NCBI GenBank assembly: GCA_949825045.1
Contig: OX463813.1
Coordinates: forward strand, 28,936,001 to 29,000,000
DNA: 64,000 nucleotides
From: Argyresthia goedartella
Lineage: Eukaryota > Arthropoda > Insecta > Lepidoptera > Argyresthiidae
Direction of reading: 5' to 3'
The notes below the pieces were generated by a model that was not told the DNA's origin, searched no databases, and saw nothing but the letters and a program-made list of their open reading frames with translations. Position numbers and translations under genes: made by a program. Below, one piece after another: positions 21,056-31,699 of the stretch. Each line of letters starts with the position of its first letter. The first letter of the stretch is position 1.

Positions 21056-21073
21056 ATCGTGAAATGTAAAGAT

Positions 21074-24016
21074 TTAAGATGCATAGTTAAATAATTGCTC
21101 AATTGCTTCATAGTCAAACTCCTTAAACCAGTTGTGTATATATATTTTAAGTGTATAAATATTATGTCGTCTTATGGAGTTGCTTTTGTTTAGTTTGTTA
21201 TAAATACGTGGTGCATTGTATAAGAAATGTCTTCTAGCAAAGGCAGACCTAAAGTTGGGTAATGGGACTATATCTACCCTTTTTCCAATGTGATCAGGAA
21301 TTGGATGGATATTACGGTGAAATCTGCAAACACATTGGAGAATGTATAACTTCCTGACTGTAAGTTGTTTGGACTCTTTGTATAATGTAGTCGTAGGGTA
21401 GCGAAAAGGTAATCTTTTCATTACCTTAAGAAGAGCCCGTTGTGCACGCTCAACCTCTATCAAATGTGTCTTTGCAGCACCCCCCCAAGAAGTAATACAG
21501 TAGGTGAGAACAGATACAGCCAGCGCCTTGTAAGTACGTATTAACATATCCTGACTAAGAACATCCCTAAGACTCTTAAAAACGTATATAAGTTTCCTAG
21601 TACGACCGGCAACAGAATTTATTTGCGGAATCCAGGATAACTTATCATCTACCACAACCCCAAGGTACTTAGTGGTGCTTGAACGTTCTAGAATAGGACA
21701 ATCACAGGAAGGTAATACTGGTAATTCACGCGCACACCTATTACAAGGATAAGTATGAATTTTCAATTTGAAATTTTTATCTGGATTTGTAGCATCAGTT
21801 TTCCGAAAACATAAATATTTAGTCTTGGAGGTGTTAAGAGACAACAAGCTATCCTCAAGCCATGCCGTCACATGCTTCAAACCAACTTCTGCCATTTCAA
21901 AAACATCTTTCCAGGTTTTAGCACTGTATAATAAAACGGTATCATCCGCAAACATTAAAATGTCCGCTCCTATTAACTTATTATCACAAAGACTGTTTAT
22001 GTAGGTGAGAAAGAGAGTAGGCCCTAACGTACTTCCCTGGGGAACACCATAAGTGCAAGCGTCAGGATTACTCTCCTCACCCTCTACACGTACAGTCTGG
22101 CTCCTTCCATTAAGATAATTTGTGAACCACAGCAAAGGGATGCCCCGTATTCCGAGATTTTCTAGACTAGAGAGTAATATTGGGATGGAGACAGTGTCAA
22201 ACGCCTTCTTCAGATCTAAGAACACGCCCAGACATTTGTCCCCCCTTTCTAGTCGATTAACTATAATAGATGTAAGGTGCAGAACAGCATCTTCAGTAGA
22301 TCTATTCTTACGAAATCCAAATTGTCCCTCAACTAGGAGATCATTATTTTCCAAAAACGTGACAAGTCTTTTATTTGCAATCTTCTCCATCACTTTAGAC
22401 AGACAGGATAGTAGAGAAATGGGTCTATAATTAGTTGGCTGTAATTTATCACCTGTTTTATAAACTGGGGTAACAACAGCTTTCTTAAAGATTGTTGGGA
22501 AAATTCCAGTATCAAAACTTAAGTTACAAAGGAATGTAATGGGCTTAGCAAGGATATCATCATTATCTTTTATTATCTTTGTCGGAATGTTATCCACTCC
22601 TGGCGCACTGCTTGATTTAAGGCTATTAATCGTGTGTCTAACCTCTACTTCATCAGTGGAGAACATAGATAATGAGTTGACGGGTGTTTTATTAGATCTA
22701 GCCTTGGAGGCCAATGCAGAGTCTGTTGTTCTGAGTTTGTTTAGAGTTTCATCAGCTAGTTTTTTGCCAATAGTACTAAAGTACTTATTAGTAATATCTA
22801 GTGATTCTGTTTTGGATTCTGTAATTTTTAATAAATTTTGAGCAGGTATATTGGTAGAACTAATATTTCCAACCTCTTTAATAAGCTTCCATGTCATTTT
22901 TTTATCTTTAGAGTAAATTTCAAATTTTGTATCATAGTATTGTTTTTTTAATTTTTTTATCATAAAATTACACGTATTTCTATATTGTTTATATTCGTTG
23001 TTAAGGTTGTTGTCGTTAGGAGTTTTCTTTTGTTTGAGCTGTAACTTGTTCCTTTTTCTTAGAGATTTTAGTACACCGGGGGTAATCCATGGTTTCAATG
23101 GCCGTTTCCTGCAGGATTTTTTTATAGTTTTTGTGCAGTTACCAACTATGTCCTTTAGTTTTCCCACAATATACTCCGCAGCCACATTAGCATCAGAAAG
23201 GGAAAAATATTCATCCCAGTTTTGAAGGGCAAGTGCTTCTCTGATAGCATTGTAATCCACACAAAGTTTGTCTTTAGATTTAGCTTGCCTGGTATGCGAG
23301 TTATCAATAATTAATAAAATTGGAGAGTGATCAGTGAACCTGTCAAACACAAATGTCCACCATTTGTGTCTGGACTTAATCATATAGTGATCAATGCATC
23401 TGGTATATCTAGTGGGTATATTAATTCCAGGAAGAAGACCGTGATAAGCCATTTGAGTCAGGTAATTGGCAGTATGATTTAATATTTGTCCCGGAAAAAT
23501 GTCCATATTTAAGTCACCTGCTAAGATAACGTTTGGACACTTAATATCTTCAAGAAGAACATTTAGAGAGTCTATGTAACCAGAAGGGTTCGAGAAGCAT
23601 GGTGGACGGTAAGTACAAATAATTTTAGTATCAACACTAAGTAGATGTAGAATAAGGCAGTTACCTTGAAATAAGTTATGTTCTTGAGCATTTGATTCAA
23701 GGTCGTTACTAACATAGGCAACGACACCATCATTCTGATTAATACTTGACTTAGTGTAATACGTTTTGTAACCTGTTATATTTGGAGGCACTCTCTGTTC
23801 AGATGTCCAACACTCTGTCAAGACCAGGACATCAATAGGACAATTGAGGCCAGCCACAAACAGAAGAAATCGGTCTAGATTTGAAAAAATGCTTTGTACG
23901 TTAACAGTAATTACCGAGATTCCATTTCCAAAAGTCTCGTTTTTCGCATATCGAGAAAAACTGGTTGCATCACTTAGTTTAATACATTTAGGATTATTCG
24001 TATCGTCGGACTGCAC
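21074..24016 (-). CDS. LINE ORF2: APE endonuclease and reverse transcriptase
   Basis: This 980-codon frame encodes the target-nicking and copying enzyme. The endonuclease occupies about residues 35-240: VLTECWTS, ICTYRPP, LAGDLNMD, and FTDHSPIL near the end. The reverse transcriptase follows at about 480-800: VVTPVYKTGDKLQPTNYRPI, FGFRKNRSTEDAV, FLDLKKAFDTV, GVPQGSTLGPTLF and the catalytic FADDTVLL. A C-terminal region ends with PNFRSAFARRHFLYNAPRIY. No RNase H was seen. The first listed codon is GTG, and no ATG lies between it and the upstream stop near 24052, so the true start is uncertain. No internal stop is present. Confidence 0.9.
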   Translation of the reverse strand: MQSDDTNNPKCIKLSDATSFSRYAKNETFGNGISVITVNVQSIFSNLDRFLLFVAGLNCPIDVLVLTECWTSEQRVPPNITGYKTYYTKSSINQNDGVVAYVSNDLESNAQEHNLFQGNCLILHLLSVDTKIICTYRPPCFSNPSGYIDSLNVLLEDIKCPNVILAGDLNMDIFPGQILNHTANYLTQMAYHGLLPGINIPTRYTRCIDHYMIKSRHKWWTFVFDRFTDHSPILLIIDNSHTRQAKSKDKLCVDYNAIREALALQNWDEYFSLSDANVAAEYIVGKLKDIVGNCTKTIKKSCRKRPLKPWITPGVLKSLRKRNKLQLKQKKTPNDNNLNNEYKQYRNTCNFMIKKLKKQYYDTKFEIYSKDKKMTWKLIKEVGNISSTNIPAQNLLKITESKTESLDITNKYFSTIGKKLADETLNKLRTTDSALASKARSNKTPVNSLSMFSTDEVEVRHTINSLKSSSAPGVDNIPTKIIKDNDDILAKPITFLCNLSFDTGIFPTIFKKAVVTPVYKTGDKLQPTNYRPISLLSCLSKVMEKIANKRLVTFLENNDLLVEGQFGFRKNRSTEDAVLHLTSIIVNRLERGDKCLGVFLDLKKAFDTVSIPILLSSLENLGIRGIPLLWFTNYLNGRSQTVRVEGEESNPDACTYGVPQGSTLGPTLFLTYINSLCDNKLIGADILMFADDTVLLYSAKTWKDVFEMAEVGLKHVTAWLEDSLLSLNTSKTKYLCFRKTDATNPDKNFKLKIHTYPCNRCARELPVLPSCDCPILERSSTTKYLGVVVDDKLSWIPQINSVAGRTRKLIYVFKSLRDVLSQDMLIRTYKALAVSVLTYCITSWGGAAKTHLIEVERAQRALLKVMKRLPFRYPTTTLYKESKQLTVRKLYILQCVCRFHRNIHPIPDHIGKRVDIVPLPNFRSAFARRHFLYNAPRIYNKLNKSNSIRRHNIYTLKIYIHNWFKEFDYEAIEQLFNYAS

Positions 24017-24491
24017 TATAGTATGGGGAGTGAATTTTAAAAATAATGATTATATGAATCAGGTTCAGTAGCTTTAGGTTAATAGTAGTGGTAACAAGTG
24101 TGAGGGAAGTAATATCTGATAATACGTAAAAATTGTAGAAATTTGTTGTAACATAATTATTTAAATTCAGTAATTGTTTATGCTTTGGGTAATGTATTGT
24201 GACAATGCTTTTGTGTTTAGGTGTAATATTTTTGATTATATGTTGATAGATTTTTAGGGTGTAATTGTCAGTTTTAGATTTTGATTTCGTTTGTGTGTAT
24301 GTGTATTTTGTGAAAGAGCTGTAGTTGCTTATGGGGTAAATGTGTATTGAACATGAAGTGGAGTCATCAGTTACAAATGGAACTAGGCAAAACTTATAAT
24401 AAATCCAAACATATGAATAGAAAATTAGAAACATTACTTCAAAAAATTCTAGGAAAAAAACAAGTATAATTTTAAATATGATGATTGCTAG

Positions 24492-25406
24492 TCACTTAGG
24501 GTGTTCCAGAGAACGAATATCCATTTCTGAGTTAATACGAATCAGTGGAAGGCCTTCGCCTTTCCGCAGAAGGACCTTTCCGAAAGAAGTCCAGCAATAT
24601 TTGTAATCATGAGAGGCAGCGAACTCACGTGCCAAAAAGAACAGTTTCTTGTTCATAGGAGTAAGATTATCAGAAACAAAAACCGGAAGTTTCGGTCCAT
24701 GAATATGTAGGTGCTTTGTGTTAAGTTTCTCATCTTTGCTATGGACTTTATTGAATTCCTTTAAAGACCTAACAATATTCTCTTTAGCGATTACAGTAGT
24801 CAGTTCAGCTATAATGGTTTTGTTCTGCTGTGATTTAGACTTGATGCGAAAAATGTCTTTGACCTCAGTTGGTAGAATGGGCACGTCAATGGCTTTTCCC
24901 AATTTGACTAAAGTATTAACCAAATCTTGTTTGGTGTCCGATTCATGAGTTGGAATATTTCTGATCTCAATACTTGTAGAACGAATTTGACGCTCCAGTT
25001 GTTCGATTTTCTCCTCCTTCAAACGAATCTGCTTACGATCCTCCTTTTTCTCTAATTGGAGCTGCTCTAGTTTATTTAAAAACTCATCATATTTGGCCGC
25101 ATTAAACTCGACAGTTTGCTTAAGCTCAGCGTTTTGTTTTTTCAGATCGTCAATTTTTCCATTAAGTTCGCCAAATTGCAGTTTTTGATCTTCTTTGAAT
25201 TCCCTAAACATGCTTTGGAGCTCCATTTTGAAGTCGGGAGAACCCAGGACTTCAAGCCTTTTTCTTTTGGAATATCGCATTGTAATATTGGAATCCAGGT
25301 CAGACTCGGAGCAAAGATTAGGGACAGAAGAACATTGGCTACCGGCTGTCATACTGAGTCGAAGCTGAGATGTAGAATCCTTAACGGGCGAGCGGTCAAC
25401 TGGCAT
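24492..25406 (-). CDS. LINE ORF1: coiled-coil, FP25K/Baculo_FP-like protein
   Basis: This is the presumed RNA-binding chaperone of the LINE particle. The ATG at 25406 is preceded in frame by GTG GAG, so 25406 is preferred. About 305 residues: a low-complexity basic N-terminus with SKRKR (about 46-50); a long coiled coil (about 60-150) rich in E, K and Q (KLEQLQLEKKEDRKQ); then a globular C-terminal part with SIEIRNIPTHESD and VKDIFRIKSKS. The last two strings resemble the Baculo_FP-type domain often seen in lepidopteran LINE ORF1s. No CCHC knuckle is visible. Confidence 0.8.
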   Translation of the reverse strand: MPVDRSPVKDSTSQLRLSMTAGSQCSSVPNLCSESDLDSNITMRYSKRKRLEVLGSPDFKMELQSMFREFKEDQKLQFGELNGKIDDLKKQNAELKQTVEFNAAKYDEFLNKLEQLQLEKKEDRKQIRLKEEKIEQLERQIRSTSIEIRNIPTHESDTKQDLVNTLVKLGKAIDVPILPTEVKDIFRIKSKSQQNKTIIAELTTVIAKENIVRSLKEFNKVHSKDEKLNTKHLHIHGPKLPVFVSDNLTPMNKKLFFLAREFAASHDYKYCWTSFGKVLLRKGEGLPLIRINSEMDIRSLEHPK

Positions 25407-25871
25407 CTCCACTAATTAATTCTAATAAATGTCACTTTCAGGATCTTAGTAATAAAGTTGATAGTAGATACAGCAGATCGAATTTTGAGTTTGCCAAAAG
25501 CGCCTGTGCAAAAAATGTTAGCAATGTTCGTACGCAAATTAGCGTTAGTGCCTGTGTTATAGATCAGGAGCAGAGTATTTCAACAAGTCAGCCGATACAG
25601 CCAAGGGAGGTGACTCACCGCAGCGAGCGTCTGCAAGTTGTCGTAGGTCAGGAGTACATCGCCAACAGAAGATTTTGAAACAAAAATGCTTTGTTTATCC
25701 TTAATATCGGTCACTATTTTTGCTTCACTTTACACAATCTTGCGCAGCTTTTTGTAGGCTTTACAGTGATTCTAAATTCTATTGTAACTTTTCACTTTTT
25801 GTACGGATTTTGAATATTATTAAACACGATGTCGCACAAAGGTGTTTACGCTAACACGTTCCACGCAAAAG

Positions 25872-26414
25872 TTATTTTGCAGCCCAATCACTGCCTTCTG
25901 TCTTGATAAGCAATTGGATTGGATCTGCTTCTTGGATTGGATCGGCTTCTTGGATAGGATCGGATTCTAATGGATCAGTTTCTTTCGGATTGATTTCATC
26001 TTCATCGACTTCGTATATATCTGGTGTCTGTGGCTGTGACTCCAAGTAGCAATCCATCTGATCGCTTTCTGTGACTAGTGTACTTGTTGAATAGGACGGT
26101 CTGTTTGTTAAGTTCCAATTGAGGGATATATACGTTATTTTTCCTGCCCGTTCTGTAGTTAGCCTATTCTTTTTAGCATTATGTACACCAGCTTGAGCAC
26201 TAAGCGTCCTTTCAGTAGCTGTTGATGTACAAGGAGCTGACAAATTCGCAACTGAAATTTTATGCAACTGAGTAGAGCTGCAAATCCCCTTCCACCAGCT
26301 AAGTGAATCTGTTTCATTTTTTTCTCGTGATAGGTTGTGAACGAGGTTAAGTTTCAAAATCGCCATTGGCTGGAGGTTTGATACTTGACCGGATACGCAG
26401 GCAGAAGAGATCAT
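25872..26414 (-). pseudogene. hAT transposase C-terminal remnant
   Basis: The 180-codon frame contains the hAT dimerisation region: SWWKGICSST, then ANLSAPCTSTATERTLSAQAG, then NRLTTERAGKITYISLNWNL (about residues 39-105). The AG-start/ERTLSAQAG core is the diagnostic hATC signature. The tail is acidic with DPIQEADPIQEADPIQ repeats. The DDE catalytic part and the N-terminal BED finger are missing; the upstream frame at 26347-26541 has no family motif. Alone it could at most dimerise with a full transposase. Confidence 0.8.
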
Positions 26415-26734
26415 CGAAGACGCACTCTATCTCTTTCTGGCACAAATATATATATCTGAAAATGTTCTGCGTTCGAGAGAGAGCCCGTGTGTCTACCTGA
26501 ATGGTACAAAGTATGCGGTCGGGGGAAGGTATCATATCCACTAAAAGCCCTGTCTGGGGATTTTGTTTTTTATTTATTGAGTTATTTTGTAATATTTTGC
26601 CAAATCTGTACGAACTTCACTGGTTTTCGTTCAGATTTATAATAGGTACTTAAGTTGGTGATAGCTATTGAGCATGCATAATAGGTGTGTTTGCCACACT
26701 TTTTAAGTTTTAATTAGATGAATCTCATGAATGT

Positions 26735-27147
26735 CTCCAGATATCGATTTTGAAGCAAATCGGGCCAGGGACTGCAAATTTCAAAATGGCGGCCACTTTT
26801 TCATAATCTGACATCAGAATCATGATCACACTCCAACCGGATCCCTAGATATTGATTTTGAAGCAAATTGTACTAGTAACTACGACACCCTTTTCGCGAC
26901 TTTTTCCCGTCTAAATTTCCCGAAAATTCTGATTCGCACTTGGCTGAGAAGTCGGCAACAGACTTGACCGAAAGCATCTGAATTTCCGATCACTAATGAT
27001 AATATAAACGTAAAAAAACATGATTGGTATAAAAAACATTAATAGCAGGGTTTATAGCCATTTTGGCTACTAACTGGCTATTAACCGGTTAATAACCTGT
27101 TACTAGCCAAATGATATTAACATGATTAATAGCACTGCCCATCTCTA
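26735..27147 (-). repeat. hAT right inverted arm
   Basis: Inverted relative of the left arm, with the same two subunit types and the TTAACCGGTTAATA motif at about 27085. Confidence 0.85.
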
Positions 27148-27540
27148 GTTACAGCCCACTCAGAAAAAAATAAACGTGGCGCGGCTGGTATATTTACGTT
27201 GGCCAGACATCGATGTCCCATCAGCACAATAACCCTAGTCGCGCTGTACAGCAAGTCCGCGGTGTTATTGCTCAATAGTCAATAGTCAATAGTGAAAGTA
27301 CTTTATTACTGTAGATATTTACATATACTTAGCAAACGTCATTTTTTGCCTCTTCTCTACATTGGACCACTGTGGGAAAAGGAGGGCGTAGAAACTCCCA
27401 CAGATTTATTTTTAGATCTCTTTTAAAAATAGGTTGTGCTTAACTAATACAAATATGAAAAATTTAATTGTTATGATTAATAAGCAGGAATAAATAATTA
27501 CAAAATTATTAACAGCAAGGTCTGTGTTGAGCCAGAGCCT

Positions 27541-28423
27541 CTAGTACGGGTTTGCAAAATACGTAAACGTTGATAGAAATCGTAACCACGCCAAACTATT
27601 AGTTTCCAACTGAATTGGTAGTATGAGTTATATTTTTTGATTATAGTTCACACGATATCGTTTATGGTAAAACTCGACTGTGCGAACTTCACTCTACATA
27701 CTTTATCTCTTTCTAGCACGTGTAAAAAGAAAGGGCAAACACACCTGTCATTTTGAAGTTTTGATTTTCGTTAGACGTTGTCAATGTCAAGTGTCAACAT
27801 CTTATATATTTATGAATGAGGTGCAATACATACATACCTTAGACTCTAATGATACCCTTTGTGAGCTCCTGAGGTTACCACATGTTCTTAGAGTATCACA
27901 AAGATACTCATACGCAGCTTTATTAAGCCGATACCGCTGAATAAAATGGGTATCGGAAATAGAGTCGATGGTCAAACTCTCCCGCCGTGATCTTAGTTCT
28001 TGTCGCTCTTGCTCGCGACGCTCAGCTTCCTCTGCCTCTGCAGCCATTCGCCACGCAAAATATGATCGCATTGCCACTGATCGCCACCAATTAGACTCGA
28101 AATTGAATTCTAATTAGATTCTAACCAACAAAAAAACACTTTTCACCTACAAATTTTCGGTGAGAGCAAAAACTATAAAAGTTTTCGAATTCGTTGAAGT
28201 TTACTACCAAAGATCTGTCAAACATGTAACTCGTACTACCAAAAAGGTATTATTTACACGTAAACTTATTTCGTTTTCGAAAACTACGATTTGAAATAAC
28301 TCATACTACCAATTTTAGTTCATAATAGTTTCCGCTAGAGGCGCTGCTTGTAAATGTATGGAAGAAAACTGAAACTATAAAAGTATTCGAAAACTATCAA
28401 AACTTAAACTAGAGCTGCAGATT
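27541..28423. mobile_element. PIF/Harbinger-like non-autonomous element inside LINE 2
   Basis: Comparison with 56190-56260 shows that these ~883 bp interrupt the LINE 3' UTR. The ends share CTCTAGT in inverted order (AGCCTCTAGT and ACTAGAGCTG), with CAG possibly duplicated on each side. An inner inverted repeat is clearer: TTGGTAGTATGAGTTAT near 27616 and its complement near 28296. The enclosed frame resembles a Harbinger transposase N-terminus. Superfamily assignment rests on that frame and a 3-bp duplication, so it is moderate. Confidence 0.7.
27802..28077 (-). pseudogene. Harbinger-like transposase N-terminal fragment
   Basis: A 91-codon frame with a charged helical region (AEEAERREQERQELRSRR) and then FIQRYRLNKAAYEYLCDTL, which resembles the region ahead of the helix-turn-helix in Harbinger transposases. 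No catalytic DDE part is present anywhere in the element. The last residues are probably out of frame. Confidence 0.55.
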
Positions 28424-28444
28424 AACCCCATACAGTCCTGTCAT

Positions 28445-30268
28445 TTAAGTAATCTTGAACATTGTAATATCCCTTTTTCGACAAAGTCGCTTTAACAGCT
28501 TTTTAAATTGCTCAAATGGCAATTTCAAAATCTCCAGAGGTATCTTATTGTAGTAGAGAATGCACTGACCCTTGAAAGAATTGCTAACCTTCGCGAGTCT
28601 AAAACGGGGCGCACATAGTCTGTGATTATTTCTTAGGTTAACATTACAGCTGTCGCTAAGTTTGGAAAATGTTGTAAGGTTCTTGCGTACATACATTATA
28701 TTTTCGAAAATAAATTGACTAGCTACTGTTAGTATGTCAATTTCTTTAAAAAGCTCTCTTAAGGAGTCTGTTCGTTTTAAATTATAAATTGCTCGAATAG
28801 CTCTTTTCTGTAAAATAAAAATAGTTTGAATATCCGCTGCTTTCCCCCACAACAAGATACCATAGGACATCACACTATGAAAGTAACTAAAATATACTAG
28901 CCTAGATGTAGCCACATCCGTGCTTTGTCTGATGTTCCTAACAGCGTAAGCCGCAGAACTTAATTTACCAGCCAATTTATCTATGTGGGGTCCCCACTGC
29001 AATTTGCTATCAATGGTTATTCCAAGAAACTTCGTATCATTTACCAATTCTAACGTGCTGTTGTCTAACACCAAACTGGTCTCAACTTGCCTGACATTTG
29101 GAAGTGAGAATTTGATACACTTGGTTTTACAAGCGTTTAACAATAAATTATTAACTGTGAACCAATTCAAGGTTAAAGACAATACACCATTAACATCATC
29201 AAAATCTCCTTTTTGTCTTTCAATTTTGAAGACCATTGAAGTATCATCAGCAAACAACACTATGTCTGTTAATTTCTCCACCATGAAAAGCAGATCATTA
29301 ATATATACCAGGAATAAGAAAGGGCCTAATATGGAACCTTGTGGAACGCCAATTTTAACACCCGATCCATCAGATTTCACGCCGTTAACTTCTGCCTTTT
29401 GAATTCTATTGCTTAGGTATGATCTTAGTAGATCCAACGCTTTATTTCTAACTCCGTAATGATTTAATTTAATTAATAGCGTATTATGATCAACACAATC
29501 AAACGCCTTCGACAGGTCGCAAAAAACTCCGATAGTATCCTGTGCGGCCTCCCATGCAGAATAAATATGAGATACAAGGATAATACCTGCATCCGTAGAC
29601 GATTTACCCCTAGTGAAACCATATTGTTTAGCGTGGAGTTGTTTTGTACGGTTGAAGTGTGAGAGCATTTGATTGAGTATAATCTTTTCAAATATTTTAC
29701 TTAGTGTTGAAAGAACAGATATTGGTCTGAAATTTGAAGGATCGCCCTTATCTCCCGATTTGAACAGCGGTATAAGTTTACTGTGTTTCATGAGGTCTGG
29801 AAAAGCCCCATCGTCAACACATTTATTGAATATATAAGCTAAGTGTGGGGCTATAACTTGAATTACTGAACCAATGACTTTGACTGACATACCCCACAGG
29901 TCTTCCGTATTTTTTAAGTTAAGTAATTTAAACGTTTTGACAATGTCCTGGGGATATACATGATGAAATTTTAAATATACGTTACTGACGCTAGTGCTAT
30001 TTTTTAATAAAGTCTCTGCTTCAAATGGATATGAATTTAGAGGGTCCGTTGTGAGTACGTGTACATTGGTGAAGAATGTTTCAAAAGCTCGAGCAATGTC
30101 AGCGTTGGATTTAACAACATCATCACCTATCTTTAGGCAGAAATCACTGTCCCTTGGTATAACTTTGCCAGTTTCGCGGTTTATTATTTGCCAAACTGTT
30201 TTCATTCTATTATTTGAATTTTGAATTTTTCTATTAATGTGTAAAGTTTTTGCAGTTCTACAAACCAA
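28445..30268 (-). pseudogene. LINE 2 reverse transcriptase, 5' part broken
   Basis: A 607-codon open frame covering the region after the endonuclease to the C-terminus. RT motifs are clear: LIPLFKSGDKGDPSNFRPIS (about residue 165), YGFTRGKSSTDAG, FCDLSKAFDCVDHNTLL, GVPQGSILGPFLF and the catalytic FADDTSMVF. The C-terminus ends RKRDITMFKIT. The endonuclease in front of it lies in other frames with stops, so the protein is not full length. The start is not an ATG. The copy at 56244-57165 repeats the last part almost exactly. Confidence 0.85.
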
Positions 30269-30289
30269 CTTGAAAGTTTTGGAATATTT

Positions 30290-31105
30290 TTAAACATAGT
30301 CATGAAATTTTCGATCAAAGTTATAGGTTTTTTGATCATAAAGGTCATACAAGATAACTCTACTTTTACAAATTCCAAACATTGCCCAGTCATTAAATTT
30401 AGATTTACCGTTGTAGTCACTGACTTTCTTTAATTTGAAAACTTTATTGAATTCTGTCTGAATAATGTTGAAGAAGTCTGAGTAGATTTTGTTTGGGTTC
30501 TGTTCATTAAAATCCGGTACTGGCAAGTTTATATCTAAGTTTTTCGTATATGTCTCTAGTCTATGGGATGTAATAGGCCTATAAAATGATGGAACAGTCT
30601 TATCCTTAATAGTAATTTGGAATTAAACTATTTGACCACTGTGATCGGAGGGTATACAGTTAATTACACTTTTACTTGTGAATGCACAGTCACAAAAAAC
30701 GTTATCTAAGCAAGTTTGGCTGGTAAGTGTAATTCTAGTCGGCTCTAGAAATACATGACATAAATTAAATGATTTGAACAGAGTTATTAATCGTCGCTTC
30801 AGTGTTGTATCTACAAGCAGATCTACATTAAGATCGCCACAAATAATTAACTTTTTTCTGTTATTACAAAGTTTAATGAGGGCTTCCTCCATGATTTTCT
30901 CAAATATTTCGAAATTGCCATGGCCTTTTTCATCCCTCGGTGGCCTGTAGACTCAAAAAATAATATGGCTATCTAACTCAACACAGGATACCTCTATTTG
31001 TCTTTCAACAGTAAGTGCAAGAATATCTTTCCGTTGTTTCACCTTAATATTATTTTTCACTAAGATTAAAGAACCACCTCTATCAGCAGTCTTTCTATTG
31101 TAACA
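30290..31105 (-). pseudogene. LINE 2 endonuclease remnants in several frames
   Basis: The frame at 30623-30892 has IICGDLNVDLL and the catalytic-region CIPSDHSGQ, typical of an APE-type endonuclease. The frame at 30290-30526 covers the linker. The reverse complement of 30940-31100 still reads as endonuclease-like (DRGGSLILVKNN). Stops and frame changes separate the pieces. Confidence 0.75.
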
Positions 31106-31339
31106 ACTCGCACAGTAACAACACACAACTCGCTCGCAGAATCAGTTGGCAGCCTGCATATTAGTGTGCTGTAATGGCGGTCCGTAGATTAACGGGAGAT
31201 GAGCTTTTAACGTTGTTAGTATAGCCAGAGCCGGAGTATAAATAGTCATTGTGGATATAAGATAATGACAGCATTATAGGAATATCCTTTTCACCCGCAG
31301 AAAATCCGTTACTACGTCTGTCATCTGAAATAGGTATGT

Positions 31340-31692
31340 GAGATTCAAACTCGCACACGAAGGGTTCTGTAATATGGTTCGTTCAAGAAAACTTAAGGAC
31401 CCGTTAGGAACCCCTTCTACTGATTAGCGATTCGCGCCAAACTAATTGCGCCACCGACGATACTAAAATCTGTCGCCAAATTATAATATCATAAGTCTTA
31501 TAATATAATCACTTATCTTGTATGGGGACCCCCTTTATTTTATAAAATCTCGCGTAATTTATTATTGTTGCCGCAGCGGTAAATATTGAGTGAAAATTTC
31601 AATTTCATGTTGTTCTTGAGATACAGCCTGCTCACGGACAGAGACTTGGACGGACGGACTGCGGAGGTACCCTTCGGGTACGGAACATTAAT
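31340..31692 (-). repeat. GTCCGTCC-type interspersed repeat, copy A
   Basis: Reverse-oriented copy. Reading the minus strand, it runs from GTTCCGTACCCGAAGGGTAC through the GTCCGTCC block and TTGAAATTTTCACT to GAACCCTTCGTGTGCGAGT. It is diverged from copies B-E. Confidence 0.75.
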
Positions 31693-31699
31693 ATAGGCC

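Larger units (their letters stand above)
20700..25860 (-). mobile_element. CR1-like LINE, both ORFs open
   Basis: On the minus strand the order is 5' UTR (about 25410-25860), ORF1 (24492-25406), a 475-bp gap, ORF2 (21074-24016), then a 3' UTR with a TG-rich stretch, a short hairpin, an AATAAA-type signal and an A/T-rich tail. It lies inside the hAT element. Exact ends were not fixed because no target duplication was recognised. Both frames are open, so it may be a fairly recent insertion. Confidence 0.85.
19979..27147. mobile_element. hAT transposon with long inverted ends, invaded by a LINE
   Basis: The ends TAGAGATG and CATCTCTA are perfect inverses and are flanked by an exact 8-bp duplication GTTACAGC (19971-19978 and 27148-27155), the hallmark of hAT. 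Inverted arms of about 400-470 bp follow, built from GGCTATTAACCGGTTAATAG motifs and roughly 105-bp units containing TTTGCTTCAAAAT and GGCCGCCATTTT. A remnant hAT transposase C-terminus lies at 25872-26414. The middle (about 20700-25860) is a LINE on the minus strand, so the original element was about 2 kb and non-autonomous. Confidence 0.88.
27273..31105 (-). mobile_element. CR1-like LINE 2, decayed, with a DNA-element insertion
   Basis: On the minus strand: endonuclease remnants (30290-31105), a long RT frame (28445-30268), and a 3' UTR (27290-27540 plus a few bases at 28424-28444) ending in a short-unit tail of three CAATAGT copies (27273-27293, plus-strand reading). A second, nearly identical but shorter copy at 55986-57165 shows the 3' UTR uninterrupted, proving that 27541-28423 is an insertion. 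The 5' end is lost near 31105. Confidence 0.85.

Noticed and set aside
20905..21117. Open frame with HTHTHT repeats
   Set aside because: It is the translation of the TG microsatellite in the LINE 3' UTR.
19979..27147. The two inverted arms as separate MITEs
   Set aside because: Only the outer edges show a duplication, and it is the same 8 bp at both, which supports one element.
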